NCBI GenBank assembly: GCA_006384855.1
Contig: VCJN01002354.1
Location: 1-64,000 of the forward strand
Source of the DNA: Tetraselmis striata
Taxonomy: Eukaryota; Chlorophyta; Chlorodendrophyceae; Chlorodendrales; Chlorodendraceae
Direction of reading: 5' to 3'
Length of the DNA: 64,000 nucleotides
A program made the translations under genes and the position numbers. Positions within the stretch are counted from its first letter, which is position 1; every line of letters begins with the position of its first letter. Shown piece by piece: positions 1 through 11,914 of the stretch. Under the pieces are notes generated by a model that did no database searches, had not been told where the DNA came from, and worked only from the letters and a program-made list of their open reading frames with translations.

Positions 1-1360
1 GCGCGGCCGCTGCGGCCTACGCCATTGGCGTGGTGTTGCAGAAGATCAAGCACTTTGTCAGTTAGGCGGAGTTGTCCATCGTCATGCTCAACTACATCAA
101 TCCCATGGCGTTGCCGTGTGCGGCATCGTGGTAGCTCTTCGGCTGGCTTACCCCTTGGGGTGGGCCTCCAACGTACGACAGGCTGCCTGACCATGGGCGG
201 CATGATGGCAAATGCGGCCCACTATGGTTGAATGGTAGTATATATTGGTAATATAGAGGTTTGATTACACTGGGCTATTCTGTCACCGGTATTGGTACCG
301 ATAAGATTCTAGTCTGAATGTTAGCTACATGTACAGACTCGCAATACGCGTACCGCTTGGACTTCCCGATGGCATGGGCGCTAGCGACAACATGCGACAG
401 CCCTGCTACATTATTACGCACCCGCACCACGAGGGGAGTCCACCTTCTACCTTTTCTAGCGCACCTAGCGCAACCCACCCACCCCGCTATGCTACCCTTT
501 TCAATGCGGACAGTACGCCCGTGGGCCTACTCACAGCCAAAAATGTAAGAGATTCACATCTTTGCCAAATGGGGCCCCACAATGGTTAAAATCGGGAAAG
601 GCGGCGGATAGCCGGGTACCCGTACGAGGGGGTGTGTCCGCGGTTTAATTCAGGTACTCGCGTACTCGAGACGACGCATTTCGTCGTTCCCGTCACCCGC
701 GCGCGCGCCCCGCCAGTGTAGGCAGCGAACTCGACACTGTCAGTGCGGAGGTAATCGCGGGCCCGAATAACTGAAGTCTTTATCGGCCAGTCGGCCACCA
801 CCTTATAAGGCAAGACGGGTCTGAAAACTTTAGAAGGTCGAGCAGCCTTGCACGCCTGCCGGGCGCCTGGCGTGGAGGTTGTGCAAGCCTGCCCCAACAT
901 GGACGGCTGGTATACCCCCCCCCCCCCCCCCCCTCCCGTCACTCCCCGGCCCGCTCGCCCGTCTCGTTTCGAGTCAACCTGTATTATTCAATTTGTTATT
1001 ATTCTCGGCACTGCCATCACGGATACATGCGCACTATGCTGCCAACGCGCTCATCGCCCGAGCAACCCCCCAGCTAGCCGACCCTCGGTGGACTTGACGA
1101 TCGCCCGGCATTGACGAGACCAAATGCACGGTTTGCCATGATTCTCAGTCGTGTAGATTCGTTCCGCACGCTCTCGCCCTTCTCCTTCCGTGTAGTGTAC
1201 ATACGCCGTCATGCGTAGTAGCACCTGCGTGCGCTTTAAATACTCATACCACTACGACTAGCGACTTTTCCGTGCTGTGCCTCCGTAATCATCACTATTA
1301 CGTCGTCGTGCACACTTACCGGAACGCATGTCCTGGTACGCCCCTCCTGTGGGGAGGCAG

Positions 1361-1407
<47 letters not shown>

Positions 1408-1590
1408 CAGCATGGCTCATAAAGCTAGAGGTTATCCGGAGACGAACGGTTTGCAAGGTGGAAGAATGGTTATAAATCTGTCCTGCGGGGGTGACATACA
1501 TACATGTATGAGCTGGACAATCGGGTGATGATGCGCATCGGGTGACAGCGTAGCGCATCGGGTCAGGTTACGGGTCGGGTCAGGTTGCGG
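1..1590. other. Spacer with no supported gene
   Basis: No convincing gene. An open frame at 3-65 (+) ends in TAG and could be the last codons of a protein lying left of the window, but it is too short to identify. A poly-C run (915-933) and a TG microsatellite are the only clear structures. Open frames seen on both strands overlap one another and show no domain or splice logic. Confidence 0.5.
1363..1404. repeat. (TG)21 microsatellite
   Basis: An uninterrupted TG dinucleotide run of about 42 bases, flanked on both sides by the same short word (gaggcagcatg), which suggests slippage or duplication around it. Confidence 0.95.
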
Positions 1591-1598
1591 GCCGCTTT

Positions 1599-1690
1599 TA
1601 GGCGGCTTGCTGTGTTGATTTTTTAATATTACTTTTAGTAGTAGGTGAATTTGTTACTGCCTTTTTTGTAATTCACACCAGTACCCGGGT
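1599..1690. repeat. Dispersed repeat, also at 62,948-63,055
   Basis: The stretch beginning ggcggcttgctgtgt and continuing through 'ttgttactg' and 'accagtacccg' recurs, diverged, at about 62,948-63,055 in the same orientation. No coding content is seen in either copy. It may be the end of an old interspersed element. Confidence 0.55.
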
Positions 1691-1863
1691 TATTTTTAAA
1701 ATGTACATGCTTCTGGCTTCTGCTTGAAGGGATAATAGGTTTTGTAGGGTTTGGTCATCCTTACATTCCTCCACGCTGCAGAAGTATCAGCTTTTGCAGG
1801 GTGTTGATTTGGTTGATGGTTACAGGGAGAGCGGTGCAGGCTGTTCCAGGGTCGGGAGGTTCT

Positions 1864-2671
1864 TGTTACAGCCCCCTTAGGACTTAGGCCGAATAGTCGT
1901 CTAGCCATAGATAGTCCTAAAGCAGGAGCTGTGTCGAGGGCCCATTGGATCGTTATTCCACACGGCCAGGAATAATGAGCGGAGATTTGGGAAAAGGGAT
2001 TCTTACAGTACCGGAATGCCGGTAACCTGGGTGACTGGCCCGGCGGTGGTTTGCCGGCCTATTTATAGTCGCTGGTTTCCGTCATTCCGTGCGCTGCGTA
2101 TTGATTCCAATTCCCGGCACTTGTGCTGCGTGTAACTACTATGCTAATACTAAAATCGACGTGTGCGGTCCTAACCCGCGGCCCGTCGCTATTTTAGTAA
2201 CACACAACTAACTACAGACAGGTTGCTAGCACCTTCGTCTGTCCGCAGCACAGTGATGTAATATTTATCTACTATTGCTATAGCAAATGCTATAGCGTTC
2301 TAGATGGTTCCAGTAGGTTCTAGTACCTACTGGTAATACGCTCCTAAGGCAGCGCTCTATTTAACGCTAGGTATTTTACCAGCGCGCACAACAATCGCGC
2401 TCCTGCTGGTACGCAGGCGTAAGTACAGGTTACTTGCACCCCATGTGGGTACTCGTAATACTGTCCTGCACTACTAGTCGCCTGGTAGTCGCTCGTACTG
2501 ACGCCTCGTCGTCCTCATACCAGTACTTCGCCTTCACTTGTACTCGCACTCGCAATGCTCATGCTCGTATTTCGCTTGGCTTGTACTCGTTCTCGTCCGC
2601 CTCAGTCGCCAGTTCTTCGCTCCTTCGTCGGCTCCCGCAGTACAAAGTACAGCAGTGTAGGGTACATAACA
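1864..2671. repeat. LTR1 of the triple-LTR array (808 bp)
   Basis: Bounded by TGTTA...TAACA. It differs from LTR2 and LTR3 by a small cluster after 'aggagctg' (about 1,931-1,950) that makes it 4 bp shorter. At this cluster it matches the solo LTR at 44,684-45,500. A TATA-like tatttatag lies at about 2,059. Confidence 0.9.
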
Positions 2672-4450
2672 CTCTCACCCTGTTAATGAACAGCGGCCGC
2701 GCTGTTCGCCAGTACGTTCAGCAGAACTCTGTCGTCGTTATTGTAGAGTCGCGTAGCCAGAATATGTACAGATATGTACAGGTGGTGACACCCGTCATAG
2801 AGGCAGTCCCTTCGGAAAAAAAATCCTCATAGTCGAGCATCATCTGGTGGTGCAGCAAGTTGCAGCAAATCGCCACCAATGGCACCGATAGGTGTCGTTC
2901 GGTGGGTGGCCACAGAAATGCAGCATTCTTCGAGCTCAGCCTCGTCGCGTCGAACTGTCGCAAGTCCCCATTGACTCGTAGCGTGTGCGCCATCGCTCCC
3001 GCCATCGGAACGCACACTCGCGTAGTCGTGGTCTAAGATCATATACCATAGGCTCTTGCGTCGCAGTTCGCCGAGTTAGCAGGCTCGCATCTTCTCAGCG
3101 GTGTCGGCATCGGCACGCAGCGCTTCGGTGTCGCTCATCGCTTAGCAGTAGGTCGTCGCTGCTCGCGATGTCGTCGGTGCGTCACATGTCACACTCGTGC
3201 CCGTAGTCGCTCACTCGCTGAACCGTAGTCTCATGTAGTCCACGGATTTTTCTTCTCTCGATGTCGGTCAAAGCTCGTAGCAGGGCTGGTAGAGGGAATC
3301 ATCGGCCAGTACCTTATACAGTACTTCCGCAAGTAGATAACCGTCCCATACCGGATACCTCCTCGCCATTTGTACTCGTAGTCGATTTCTCATCGCAGCA
3401 GAGTACAATATCTCCGTCCCATACCGGTGATACTGTTTTCGGTTCTGATGCATTGAGTCGTAGACATACTCGTGCAAATATCCTCCTGTTTTTCCTGTAT
3501 TTTGCACTCTTGGCCTCCACTGTAGTAGATTCGTAGTCGCTGCTTCGGAGCTCCTACTGTGGTACGACGCGCTTCGTTCGGTATAGTACAGGTAGGTAAC
3601 GCGCAGCATCTCGGTCGCCTCTTCGCAACTCCCATCGCGCCATCGTCGCGTTGGCCGTCGTCGAGTCTTCTGTCTTGGCAGCAGGCAGCAGGGTCTCCTC
3701 CACCATACCGCATCATGTCGAGAGACATGCGCGCGCCCGGACATTGAGCCGTGGTCACCCAGGATTTTCACCTGACGGCTCATGTCATAATCTCGCAGCG
3801 CTCTCCTCGAATCTGAGTCTGCAGCTGTTTTGTACTCGCGTACGAAATTAATCGTACCAGCACCTCATGGTTGTACCGGTAACCACAGCTGTTCTGTCTT
3901 CTTCGTCTTCTGAGTTCGATTTTCATGTGGCAGGTTCATTCTTCATCGCAGAAAAAAAAATCTGCGGTTCTTTTCTCGTTCGCTATACCAGCTCGTTGCC
4001 AGTAGTCGCTACTATGCCGATAACGGCTGATACAGGTCGGTTCTGGTTGATGTCGCGCCATCGCCAACTCGCGTCGTCGGAACTGTAGCTGGGGTCGCGA
4101 GTCGCACGTTGCTCCGCCCTCATGGCTTCGCAGCTTGCAGCGTCATCGTTACACATCTCAGATCGAACGTTCGGCTGCTCCTTGGTACTCGCAATCTTCG
4201 TCCCTTCGCTAGTTCATAATTTCGCTCGCTCGTTGTCGCATCCTCCTCATCGTCGCTACATCGTTCTCGCCACGTCGAACTTGACTCCATCTATCAAAGC
4301 CGGTGCGCATCCTCGGTGGGCGTCCCCGCCATAGGATCCTTGACATCTGAAGTCTTCTTCTGTCCCTTTCTCGCCTCTCGCTCTCGTCGCTATGCCGCTT
4401 CTCTTGTGGAATCCGGAACTATGTGCTCCGGTCACCGCTCCGAAACCAAG
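2672..4450. other. Internal region copy 1, non-coding
   Basis: 1,779 bp rich in tcg, ctcg and gtagtcgc words. Short open frames on both strands are repeated exactly in the second copy simply because the DNA is identical. None resembles a retroelement protein. Confidence 0.85.
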
Positions 4451-5262
4451 TGTTACAGCCCCCTTAGGACTTAGGCCGAATAGTCGTCTAGCCATAGATA
4501 GTCCTAAAGCAGGAGCTGAGTCTTAGGGCCCATTGCTGGATCGTTATTCCACACGGCCAGGAATAATGAGCGGAGATTTGGGAAAAGGGATTCTTACAGT
4601 ACCGGAATGCCGGTAACCTGGGTGACTGGCCCGGCGGTGGTTTGCCGGCCTATTTATAGTCGCTGGTTTCCGTCATTCCGTGCGCTGCGTATTGATTCCA
4701 ATTCCCGGCACTTGTGCTGCGTGTAACTACTATGCTAATACTAAAATCGACGTGTGCGGTCCTAACCCGCGGCCCGTCGCTATTTTAGTAACACACAACT
4801 AACTACAGACAGGTTGCTAGCACCTTCGTCTGTCCGCAGCACAGTGATGTAATATTTATCTACTATTGCTATAGCAAATGCTATAGCGTTCTAGATGGTT
4901 CCAGTAGGTTCTAGTACCTACTGGTAATACGCTCCTAAGGCAGCGCTCTATTTAACGCTAGGTATTTTACCAGCGCGCACAACAATCGCGCTCCTGCTGG
5001 TACGCAGGCGTAAGTACAGGTTACTTGCACCCCATGTGGGTACTCGTAATACTGTCCTGCACTACTAGTCGCCTGGTAGTCGCTCGTACTGACGCCTCGT
5101 CGTCCTCATACCAGTACTTCGCCTTCACTTGTACTCGCACTCGCAATGCTCATGCTCGTATTTCGCTTGGCTTGTACTCGTTCTCGTCCGCCTCAGTCGC
5201 CAGTTCTTCGCTCCTTCGTCGGCTCCCGCAGTACAAAGTACAGCAGTGTAGGGTACATAACA
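4451..5262. repeat. LTR2, the shared middle LTR (812 bp)
   Basis: Starts TGTTACAG and ends ACATAACA. It appears identical to LTR3 by eye. It serves as the 3' LTR of the first unit and the 5' LTR of the second. Confidence 0.9.
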
Positions 5263-7041
5263 CTCTCACCCTGTTAATGAACAGCGGCCGCGCTGTTCGC
5301 CAGTACGTTCAGCAGAACTCTGTCGTCGTTATTGTAGAGTCGCGTAGCCAGAATATGTACAGATATGTACAGGTGGTGACACCCGTCATAGAGGCAGTCC
5401 CTTCGGAAAAAAAATCCTCATAGTCGAGCATCATCTGGTGGTGCAGCAAGTTGCAGCAAATCGCCACCAATGGCACCGATAGGTGTCGTTCGGTGGGTGG
5501 CCACAGAAATGCAGCATTCTTCGAGCTCAGCCTCGTCGCGTCGAACTGTCGCAAGTCCCCATTGACTCGTAGCGTGTGCGCCATCGCTCCCGCCATCGGA
5601 ACGCACACTCGCGTAGTCGTGGTCTAAGATCATATACCATAGGCTCTTGCGTCGCAGTTCGCCGAGTTAGCAGGCTCGCATCTTCTCAGCGGTGTCGGCA
5701 TCGGCACGCAGCGCTTCGGTGTCGCTCATCGCTTAGCAGTAGGTCGTCGCTGCTCGCGATGTCGTCGGTGCGTCACATGTCACACTCGTGCCCGTAGTCG
5801 CTCACTCGCTGAACCGTAGTCTCATGTAGTCCACGGATTTTTCTTCTCTCGATGTCGGTCAAAGCTCGTAGCAGGGCTGGTAGAGGGAATCATCGGCCAG
5901 TACCTTATACAGTACTTCCGCAAGTAGATAACCGTCCCATACCGGATACCTCCTCGCCATTTGTACTCGTAGTCGATTTCTCATCGCAGCAGAGTACAAT
6001 ATCTCCGTCCCATACCGGTGATACTGTTTTCGGTTCTGATGCATTGAGTCGTAGACATACTCGTGCAAATATCCTCCTGTTTTTCCTGTATTTTGCACTC
6101 TTGGCCTCCACTGTAGTAGATTCGTAGTCGCTGCTTCGGAGCTCCTACTGTGGTACGACGCGCTTCGTTCGGTATAGTACAGGTAGGTAACGCGCAGCAT
6201 CTCGGTCGCCTCTTCGCAACTCCCATCGCGCCATCGTCGCGTTGGCCGTCGTCGAGTCTTCTGTCTTGGCAGCAGGCAGCAGGGTCTCCTCCACCATACC
6301 GCATCATGTCGAGAGACATGCGCGCGCCCGGACATTGAGCCGTGGTCACCCAGGATTTTCACCTGACGGCTCATGTCATAATCTCGCAGCGCTCTCCTCG
6401 AATCTGAGTCTGCAGCTGTTTTGTACTCGCGTACGAAATTAATCGTACCAGCACCTCATGGTTGTACCGGTAACCACAGCTGTTCTGTCTTCTTCGTCTT
6501 CTGAGTTCGATTTTCATGTGGCAGGTTCATTCTTCATCGCAGAAAAAAAAATCTGCGGTTCTTTTCTCGTTCGCTATACCAGCTCGTTGCCAGTAGTCGC
6601 TACTATGCCGATAACGGCTGATACAGGTCGGTTCTGGTTGATGTCGCGCCATCGCCAACTCGCGTCGTCGGAACTGTAGCTGGGGTCGCGAGTCGCACGT
6701 TGCTCCGCCCTCATGGCTTCGCAGCTTGCAGCGTCATCGTTACACATCTCAGATCGAACGTTCGGCTGCTCCTTGGTACTCGCAATCTTCGTCCCTTCGC
6801 TAGTTCATAATTTCGCTCGCTCGTTGTCGCATCCTCCTCATCGTCGCTACATCGTTCTCGCCACGTCGAACTTGACTCCATCTATCAAAGCCGGTGCGCA
6901 TCCTCGGTGGGCGTCCCCGCCATAGGATCCTTGACATCTGAAGTCTTCTTCTGTCCCTTTCTCGCCTCTCGCTCTCGTCGCTATGCCGCTTCTCTTGTGG
7001 AATCCGGAACTATGTGCTCCGGTCACCGCTCCGAAACCAAG
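5263..7041. other. Internal region copy 2, non-coding
   Basis: Same length and, by eye, the same sequence as 2,672-4,450. The lack of divergence implies the duplication is recent or maintained by conversion. Confidence 0.85.
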
Positions 7042-7853
7042 TGTTACAGCCCCCTTAGGACTTAGGCCGAATAGTCGTCTAGCCATAGATAGTCCTAAAG
7101 CAGGAGCTGAGTCTTAGGGCCCATTGCTGGATCGTTATTCCACACGGCCAGGAATAATGAGCGGAGATTTGGGAAAAGGGATTCTTACAGTACCGGAATG
7201 CCGGTAACCTGGGTGACTGGCCCGGCGGTGGTTTGCCGGCCTATTTATAGTCGCTGGTTTCCGTCATTCCGTGCGCTGCGTATTGATTCCAATTCCCGGC
7301 ACTTGTGCTGCGTGTAACTACTATGCTAATACTAAAATCGACGTGTGCGGTCCTAACCCGCGGCCCGTCGCTATTTTAGTAACACACAACTAACTACAGA
7401 CAGGTTGCTAGCACCTTCGTCTGTCCGCAGCACAGTGATGTAATATTTATCTACTATTGCTATAGCAAATGCTATAGCGTTCTAGATGGTTCCAGTAGGT
7501 TCTAGTACCTACTGGTAATACGCTCCTAAGGCAGCGCTCTATTTAACGCTAGGTATTTTACCAGCGCGCACAACAATCGCGCTCCTGCTGGTACGCAGGC
7601 GTAAGTACAGGTTACTTGCACCCCATGTGGGTACTCGTAATACTGTCCTGCACTACTAGTCGCCTGGTAGTCGCTCGTACTGACGCCTCGTCGTCCTCAT
7701 ACCAGTACTTCGCCTTCACTTGTACTCGCACTCGCAATGCTCATGCTCGTATTTCGCTTGGCTTGTACTCGTTCTCGTCCGCCTCAGTCGCCAGTTCTTC
7801 GCTCCTTCGTCGGCTCCCGCAGTACAAAGTACAGCAGTGTAGGGTACATAACA
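7042..7853. repeat. LTR3 (812 bp)
   Basis: Same ends as the other LTRs. It is followed directly by the right-hand target duplication GTTCT at 7,854-7,858. Confidence 0.9.
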
Positions 7854-7858
7854 GTTCT

Positions 7859-8523
7859 TGTGATATTCCAGGCAACAAGCCAGGAAAATAATGATTGTGA
7901 TATTGTGTCAAATATCAACATATATTATTTGTAATATGCAATTCGAAGCTATTGTTTATTGCAAGTAATTATACTTGTTGTCAGTTTATATTTGTGGTAG
8001 TGCATTAAATGCACCGGTTGCCAGCTGGTCATCAGTCTGTTCCAGCTGACTTTCGGCCACGTTGCCGCGTTCAGATTCGGAGTGGTTCATCGTGTTGATT
8101 GGTTTATGTTTGCTCAGCCAATGAAAACGGTTGGTTGGCAGTTTAGCCAGTTGTGGCGACCCCTCAGTGGGTTGGTCGAGGTTTTGGTTTTGGTTTTGGT
8201 TTTGGGTTTGGTTTCGGTTGGGGTTGGAGTTTTTGTGTAGGGTTTGGTCATCCTCTCACCCCGCTGGTGTACGAGTACGCCAATCGTGTACGAGGTACGC
8301 CGTAACCAAACCCATCAGGTACGCCGCCGCATGGCTATTGCCGTCGCTGCATTTGCGGAAGGCATCTCTTCCGAAGGAATCTTGCCGGAAAGTATCTCGT
8401 CGCGTCACCCGCATCTCCCCGTGAAAGCAACCCCCTCAACCCCTCATCTCGGCAGCTCCACACCGCAAGGCCCCGCCTAGGAATACTCGGGGAGACATGA
8501 CGAGGTCCTGCGGTGGGCCGCAG
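7859..8523. other. Spacer upstream of the IQ-motif gene
   Basis: AT-rich at first, then GC-rich. It contains a GGTTTT-repeat tract (8,180-8,227). A 49-codon open frame starting at ATG 8,331 ends in TAG before 8,480 and could be a 5' exon or leader of the next gene, but I could not find a convincing splice that joins it. Confidence 0.4.
8180..8227 (+). repeat. Telomere-like GGTTTT tract
   Basis: Four perfect GGTTTT units followed by decayed variants (gggttt, ggtttc, ggttgggg). An interstitial telomere-like tract or a simple repeat; no other telomeric context is visible. Confidence 0.6.
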
Positions 8524-10953
8524 GGACGCCCTGCCCTCGGACGACGGCTGGAATCATGGCCACCGGCAGTCCCACTCCACCACCGGTTTCCTGGTGGAGA
8601 AGGCGGAGGAGGCATGCGACGACGCAGGTATACAGCTTCTGTGCCGGGCAATGTACCAAGTCAGCTGCGCGGCGTCCGTGATCCAGGTGAGCCTCTCTCT
8701 CGCCGTCGGGCATACTGCCGCTTTCTCGCATTTTTTTACCATGCCTTTCCGATAGTCAGCAGGCGGAGGTTACAGAAGAGAAGATTGGGACTCCAGCGAG
8801 GGCGAGATTTGGCTCTCGTCGCCAATGCACCTGTTGTTTAAGAGGTTGCGCGCTCTGCGCTCCCGCAGGCCGCCTGGCGAGCGTACAGAGCGCGGAGGCC
8901 GTGCGACACCCAGCTGCAGCGCGACAAGTGGGTGTGGGACGCGCCGCGCCTGCAGGCTCAGCCGTTGGGCTCTTGGAAGCCGAGCAACGCGCCCAGCGGC
9001 AGCTTTTTCGGCGCCTTTGCGCGGCTGGACTGGGCCGACCGCAGTGAGGCGCTGTGGCGGGCGGCGGAGTACCTGAAGGAGAAGCGATGGTGGCAGCCTG
9101 GGCGCTTCGACGAGGGGCAGCTGCGAGAGTTGCTTAAGAGGGAGGCAGGTTGGAAGGGGGCGGTGGGTGCGATACCCAGCGGCTTCGGCGCGTTCACTGC
9201 GATGAACTGGAGCTCTGTTGACGAGCCGCGCGAGAGGAGGATCTCCGTTCCGCGCCACCAGCCCGCCAAGGTCAGCGCCCCGTCCACCACCCCTTATCGA
9301 GCCGCCCAAGGGCAATTTGGCAGCGGAGCTTCGACACCCGTCCTCTCCGCCAGACCGCACCACCATGCGCCTAGGCAAACCGCTGACCGCACGTCGTCGG
9401 CGGAGGTGGCGCCGCCCTCTCCCACGCAGCCGCGCCCTTCCGCCAACGCAACCTCAGGGTTGGCGTCGCGTCGATTGGGCGCTGCCGAGGAGCCATTGCG
9501 GCGGCACTCTGCAGAGGAGGCTGCTGCCGCGGTGACGTCGTTTGGCGCACAGCGGCCGCCCTCGCTGGTCGTGGCGCCCCAGCTGCGGGACGTGGGCAAG
9601 GCGCAGCAGCCCACTGGACCGATGATGGGCGCGACGACCCGCATGAGGCCGGTATTAGGCGGTGGCCAGGCGCTCCACCGCAGCGGCAGCGGCTACGGAA
9701 GTCCCCGCGCGCAGCACCCAAACAAAACCGCTCCGAATAGGATCCCCAGGGCCGCGCTATCGGGGGCCGCGACTCAATACAGCAGCGCTCGCTCCTCCAC
9801 ACTGATTTCCCGCAGGGACGCATCAGCAAGCGACATAACTGGCGCTCAAGCTGTCCACCAGTCCCTCCAATCGAAAGGACCGGCGTCCCGGGGGTCAACG
9901 GAGCGCAGTGGTCAGCCGGCACTGACTGCCAAAATTGCAGAGTCGCGACCTCCGCTCATAGAAGCCCGTAGCCGGCGCGGAGGGAGCTGTAGCACCAGCT
10001 TTGGCGAGCGGACACTTTTGGGCGGCGGCCCCTGTAGGCCCATGGCCCGCGACGTATGGCCGGATCTAGCGGACGCGCTGCTAACCAAACCAGCGGCGCA
10101 GCGACGGGGCGAGCCGGATCCTGGATGGCGGCCCACGGACGCTGCCTCGAGGGCAATTTCCGGGCAAATCTCGCACAAAACCTCCATCCCAAGCGAAGGC
10201 AGCAAAAAGTCAGAACCGATAGGGGAAGCTACATCAGCACGCGCCCGCCATATTGTTGACGTATCCCTTTCATCATCTTCAAACGGAGCAAGTGCATGCA
10301 CCCCCTCAGCACCACACAGTGAACCTCTACGCGGCTCCAATGCAACATCTCTATGTGAGGCGCTTGAAGGCACGCCAAGCCGATCACGACTTGGGCGATC
10401 CCGTACGGCGATCGCTACGGCTGCGGCGAGCACACCACCTTCAAGGAGCTCAACAATGGCCACAGCCACGGGCACGCCGACGGCACGGAGGTCAATGGAG
10501 TCCAAGGGCCGCGGTGATGCAAGCCCATTGCTTTTGGTTTCGCGAGACGGCACAAGCGCATCTTCCACTGCTTGCGGTCGCGCCGGGCTAAGTAGCCCTT
10601 CTCGGATGAGGGCCGCGGATGCCCATATTCCCCATATTCTGGGATGCCCGGAGCGTTCCACGCATCGTACCTCTGGGGCAACCGGGAGGTTGTGTGGCGA
10701 ATGGGATGCGCAGCGGGGCAGACATGAGGCCGGCACAGACTCCCTGCTCGGGGCCCTCCTGCAAAAAGACACGCCGGCCTTGGCCACAGGTGTGGCCTGG
10801 CCGTTGGGAAACAACGAGCGGATGGCGCGGTTGCAAGAGTTGGAGGAGACGCCCACGCTACCTGTGCGTTATCGGCGCCAACGCTACAAGGGCATTGGTA
10901 CATTTGCTGGCATGAACCATCCGCCATTGGCAGGGGGGCGCCCCAAGCGATAA
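8524..10953 (+). CDS. IQ-motif (calmodulin-binding-type) protein, N-terminus unresolved
   Basis: Two exons can be joined in phase 0: about 8,524-8,686 and 8,869-10,953 (TAA at 10,951). Donor is CAG|GTGAGCC and acceptor is TCCCGCAG|GCC. The splice creates an IQ motif, SVIQ joined to AAWRAYRARR, which fits the IQxxxRxxxxR consensus; neither half is complete without splicing. After the motif comes a short ordered region rich in Trp and Lys (about 110 residues), then about 470 residues of low-complexity Ser/Ala/Arg/Pro sequence. The C-terminus contains KGIGTFAGMNHPP, echoing GFGAFTAMNW near the start of exon 2, perhaps a short repeated peptide. No in-frame ATG precedes the IQ exon except 8,650, so at least one upstream exon is probably missing. 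IQ motifs usually bind calmodulin or myosin light chains; the specific role is unknown. Confidence 0.7.
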
Positions 10954-11574
10954 CACACAGGCTGCCCAAGCTAATGATGGGATGTCTGTTCTTTTTTCAC
11001 CGCTGTAGTGTGGGTGCAGCCCACTGAAGACAACCCTCACACCACTGTTGGCTGGGGTTCGGTCTGATGTAAGAAAGAGGAGTAAGGAAAGTAAGTGTGT
11101 TCCAGTGCTGCAACAGCTGCCCCCAGCCTCTGCAATCAGGCCACATTACCCCCACAGTGACTATTATATAGTGAATGTTTGCTATAAAGGTCCGTTGGGC
11201 CTACCCCTGTGAATACCATTATATTTATCCAGCGAAGCGTCGATTTTTCGGCGGTGAGCTTTATTGCCGTACGGGTACCCGTATAGTGCAGCGGATCGGG
11301 CCTATAGGTGCATGACTAAAGCGCTTATCTACTGGAATATACTACTAAGTACTATAATCCACCCATTCACCCACCCGCCCACTCGCCCGCCCACGGTCCT
11401 TATAAATTACACAGCCGTCCGATTACGATCTCACGGTTGAGAGGCTATGAGTACTGGTACTCCCTACTCGCTGCTGGTAATGGAAAAAAAAACTCTGGTA
11501 CTTCAAAGCGCTGGCAATGCGAACGCTCGCTGCTGGTACTGGTACTCGCTACTCGCTGCTGGTTTTTTTTTCCC

Positions 11575-11674
11575 GCCCCCGGGACAGGACTGGCACCAGT
11601 GAAACCCTTGCAGCGTCTCTACGACGGCCGTTGAGGCAGCAATCCAGTTACGGAAAGCCCTGGGTAGGCGACGC
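11575..11674. repeat. Dispersed repeat family copy 1
   Basis: A block with gggacaggactggcaccagt, then gtctctacgacggccgtt and ttacggaaagccctgggtag. Related copies lie at 17,035-17,150 (with an extra insert) and, for the first third only, at 52,478-52,511. No coding content. Confidence 0.7.
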
Positions 11675-11837
11675 TCCGTTATAGTCATCAAGCAAATTGC
11701 CGAAGCATTTCGCAAGACTAATTGGAGGCCAGTGACGGAATTTCCAACACTGTTGGATCACCGTCTAAAACACTGCCATCAAAATACCCGGCACTGACCA
11801 CAAAAGGTCCGCCCTACCCGTTTGGGCGTCGGCCAAA

Positions 11838-11914
11838 CGAGTAATGCGAGTTGGGGCTTGCCCCAACTCGCATTACTCGCATTCGAGTAATGCGAGTTGG
11901 GGCAAGCCCCAACC
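11838..11914. repeat. Near-perfect palindrome plus a third arm
   Basis: Arms at 11,838-11,857 and 11,860-11,879 are perfect 20-bp inverted repeats with a 2-base centre (tt). A third copy of the arm follows at 11,884-11,903 and forms its own 8-bp hairpin (gttggggc / gccccaac, 11,896-11,913). Confidence 0.9.

Larger units (their letters stand above)
1859..7858. mobile_element. Triple-LTR non-autonomous LTR retrotransposon with 5-bp TSD
   Basis: Two exact 2,591-bp units plus a third partial copy give LTR1 (1,864-2,671), internal (2,672-4,450), LTR2 (4,451-5,262), internal (5,263-7,041), LTR3 (7,042-7,853). Each LTR begins TGTTA and ends TAACA. The whole array is bracketed by a 5-bp direct repeat GTTCT (1,859-1,863 and 7,854-7,858), as expected for one integrase-type insertion. 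The 1,779-bp internal region has no gag, protease, RT or integrase reading frame, so the element must have been mobilised in trans. The shared middle LTR indicates LTR-LTR unequal recombination or replication of a tandem template. No standard tRNA primer site starting TGG is seen next to LTR1, and no obvious polypurine tract precedes LTR2 or LTR3. Confidence 0.9.

Noticed and set aside
2672-2720. Primer-binding site after LTR1
   Set aside because: No TGG-initial stretch complementary to a tRNA 3' end is visible directly after the LTR, so I do not annotate one.
8470-8760. ATG at 8,497 or 8,556 as start of the IQ-motif protein
   Set aside because: Both are in other frames than the spliced IQ exon, and a TGA lies upstream in the correct frame at 8,498.
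9371-10969. Long minus-strand open frames opposite the IQ-motif exon
   Set aside because: They are mirror frames of a GC-rich coding exon, with no domains and no splice logic of their own.
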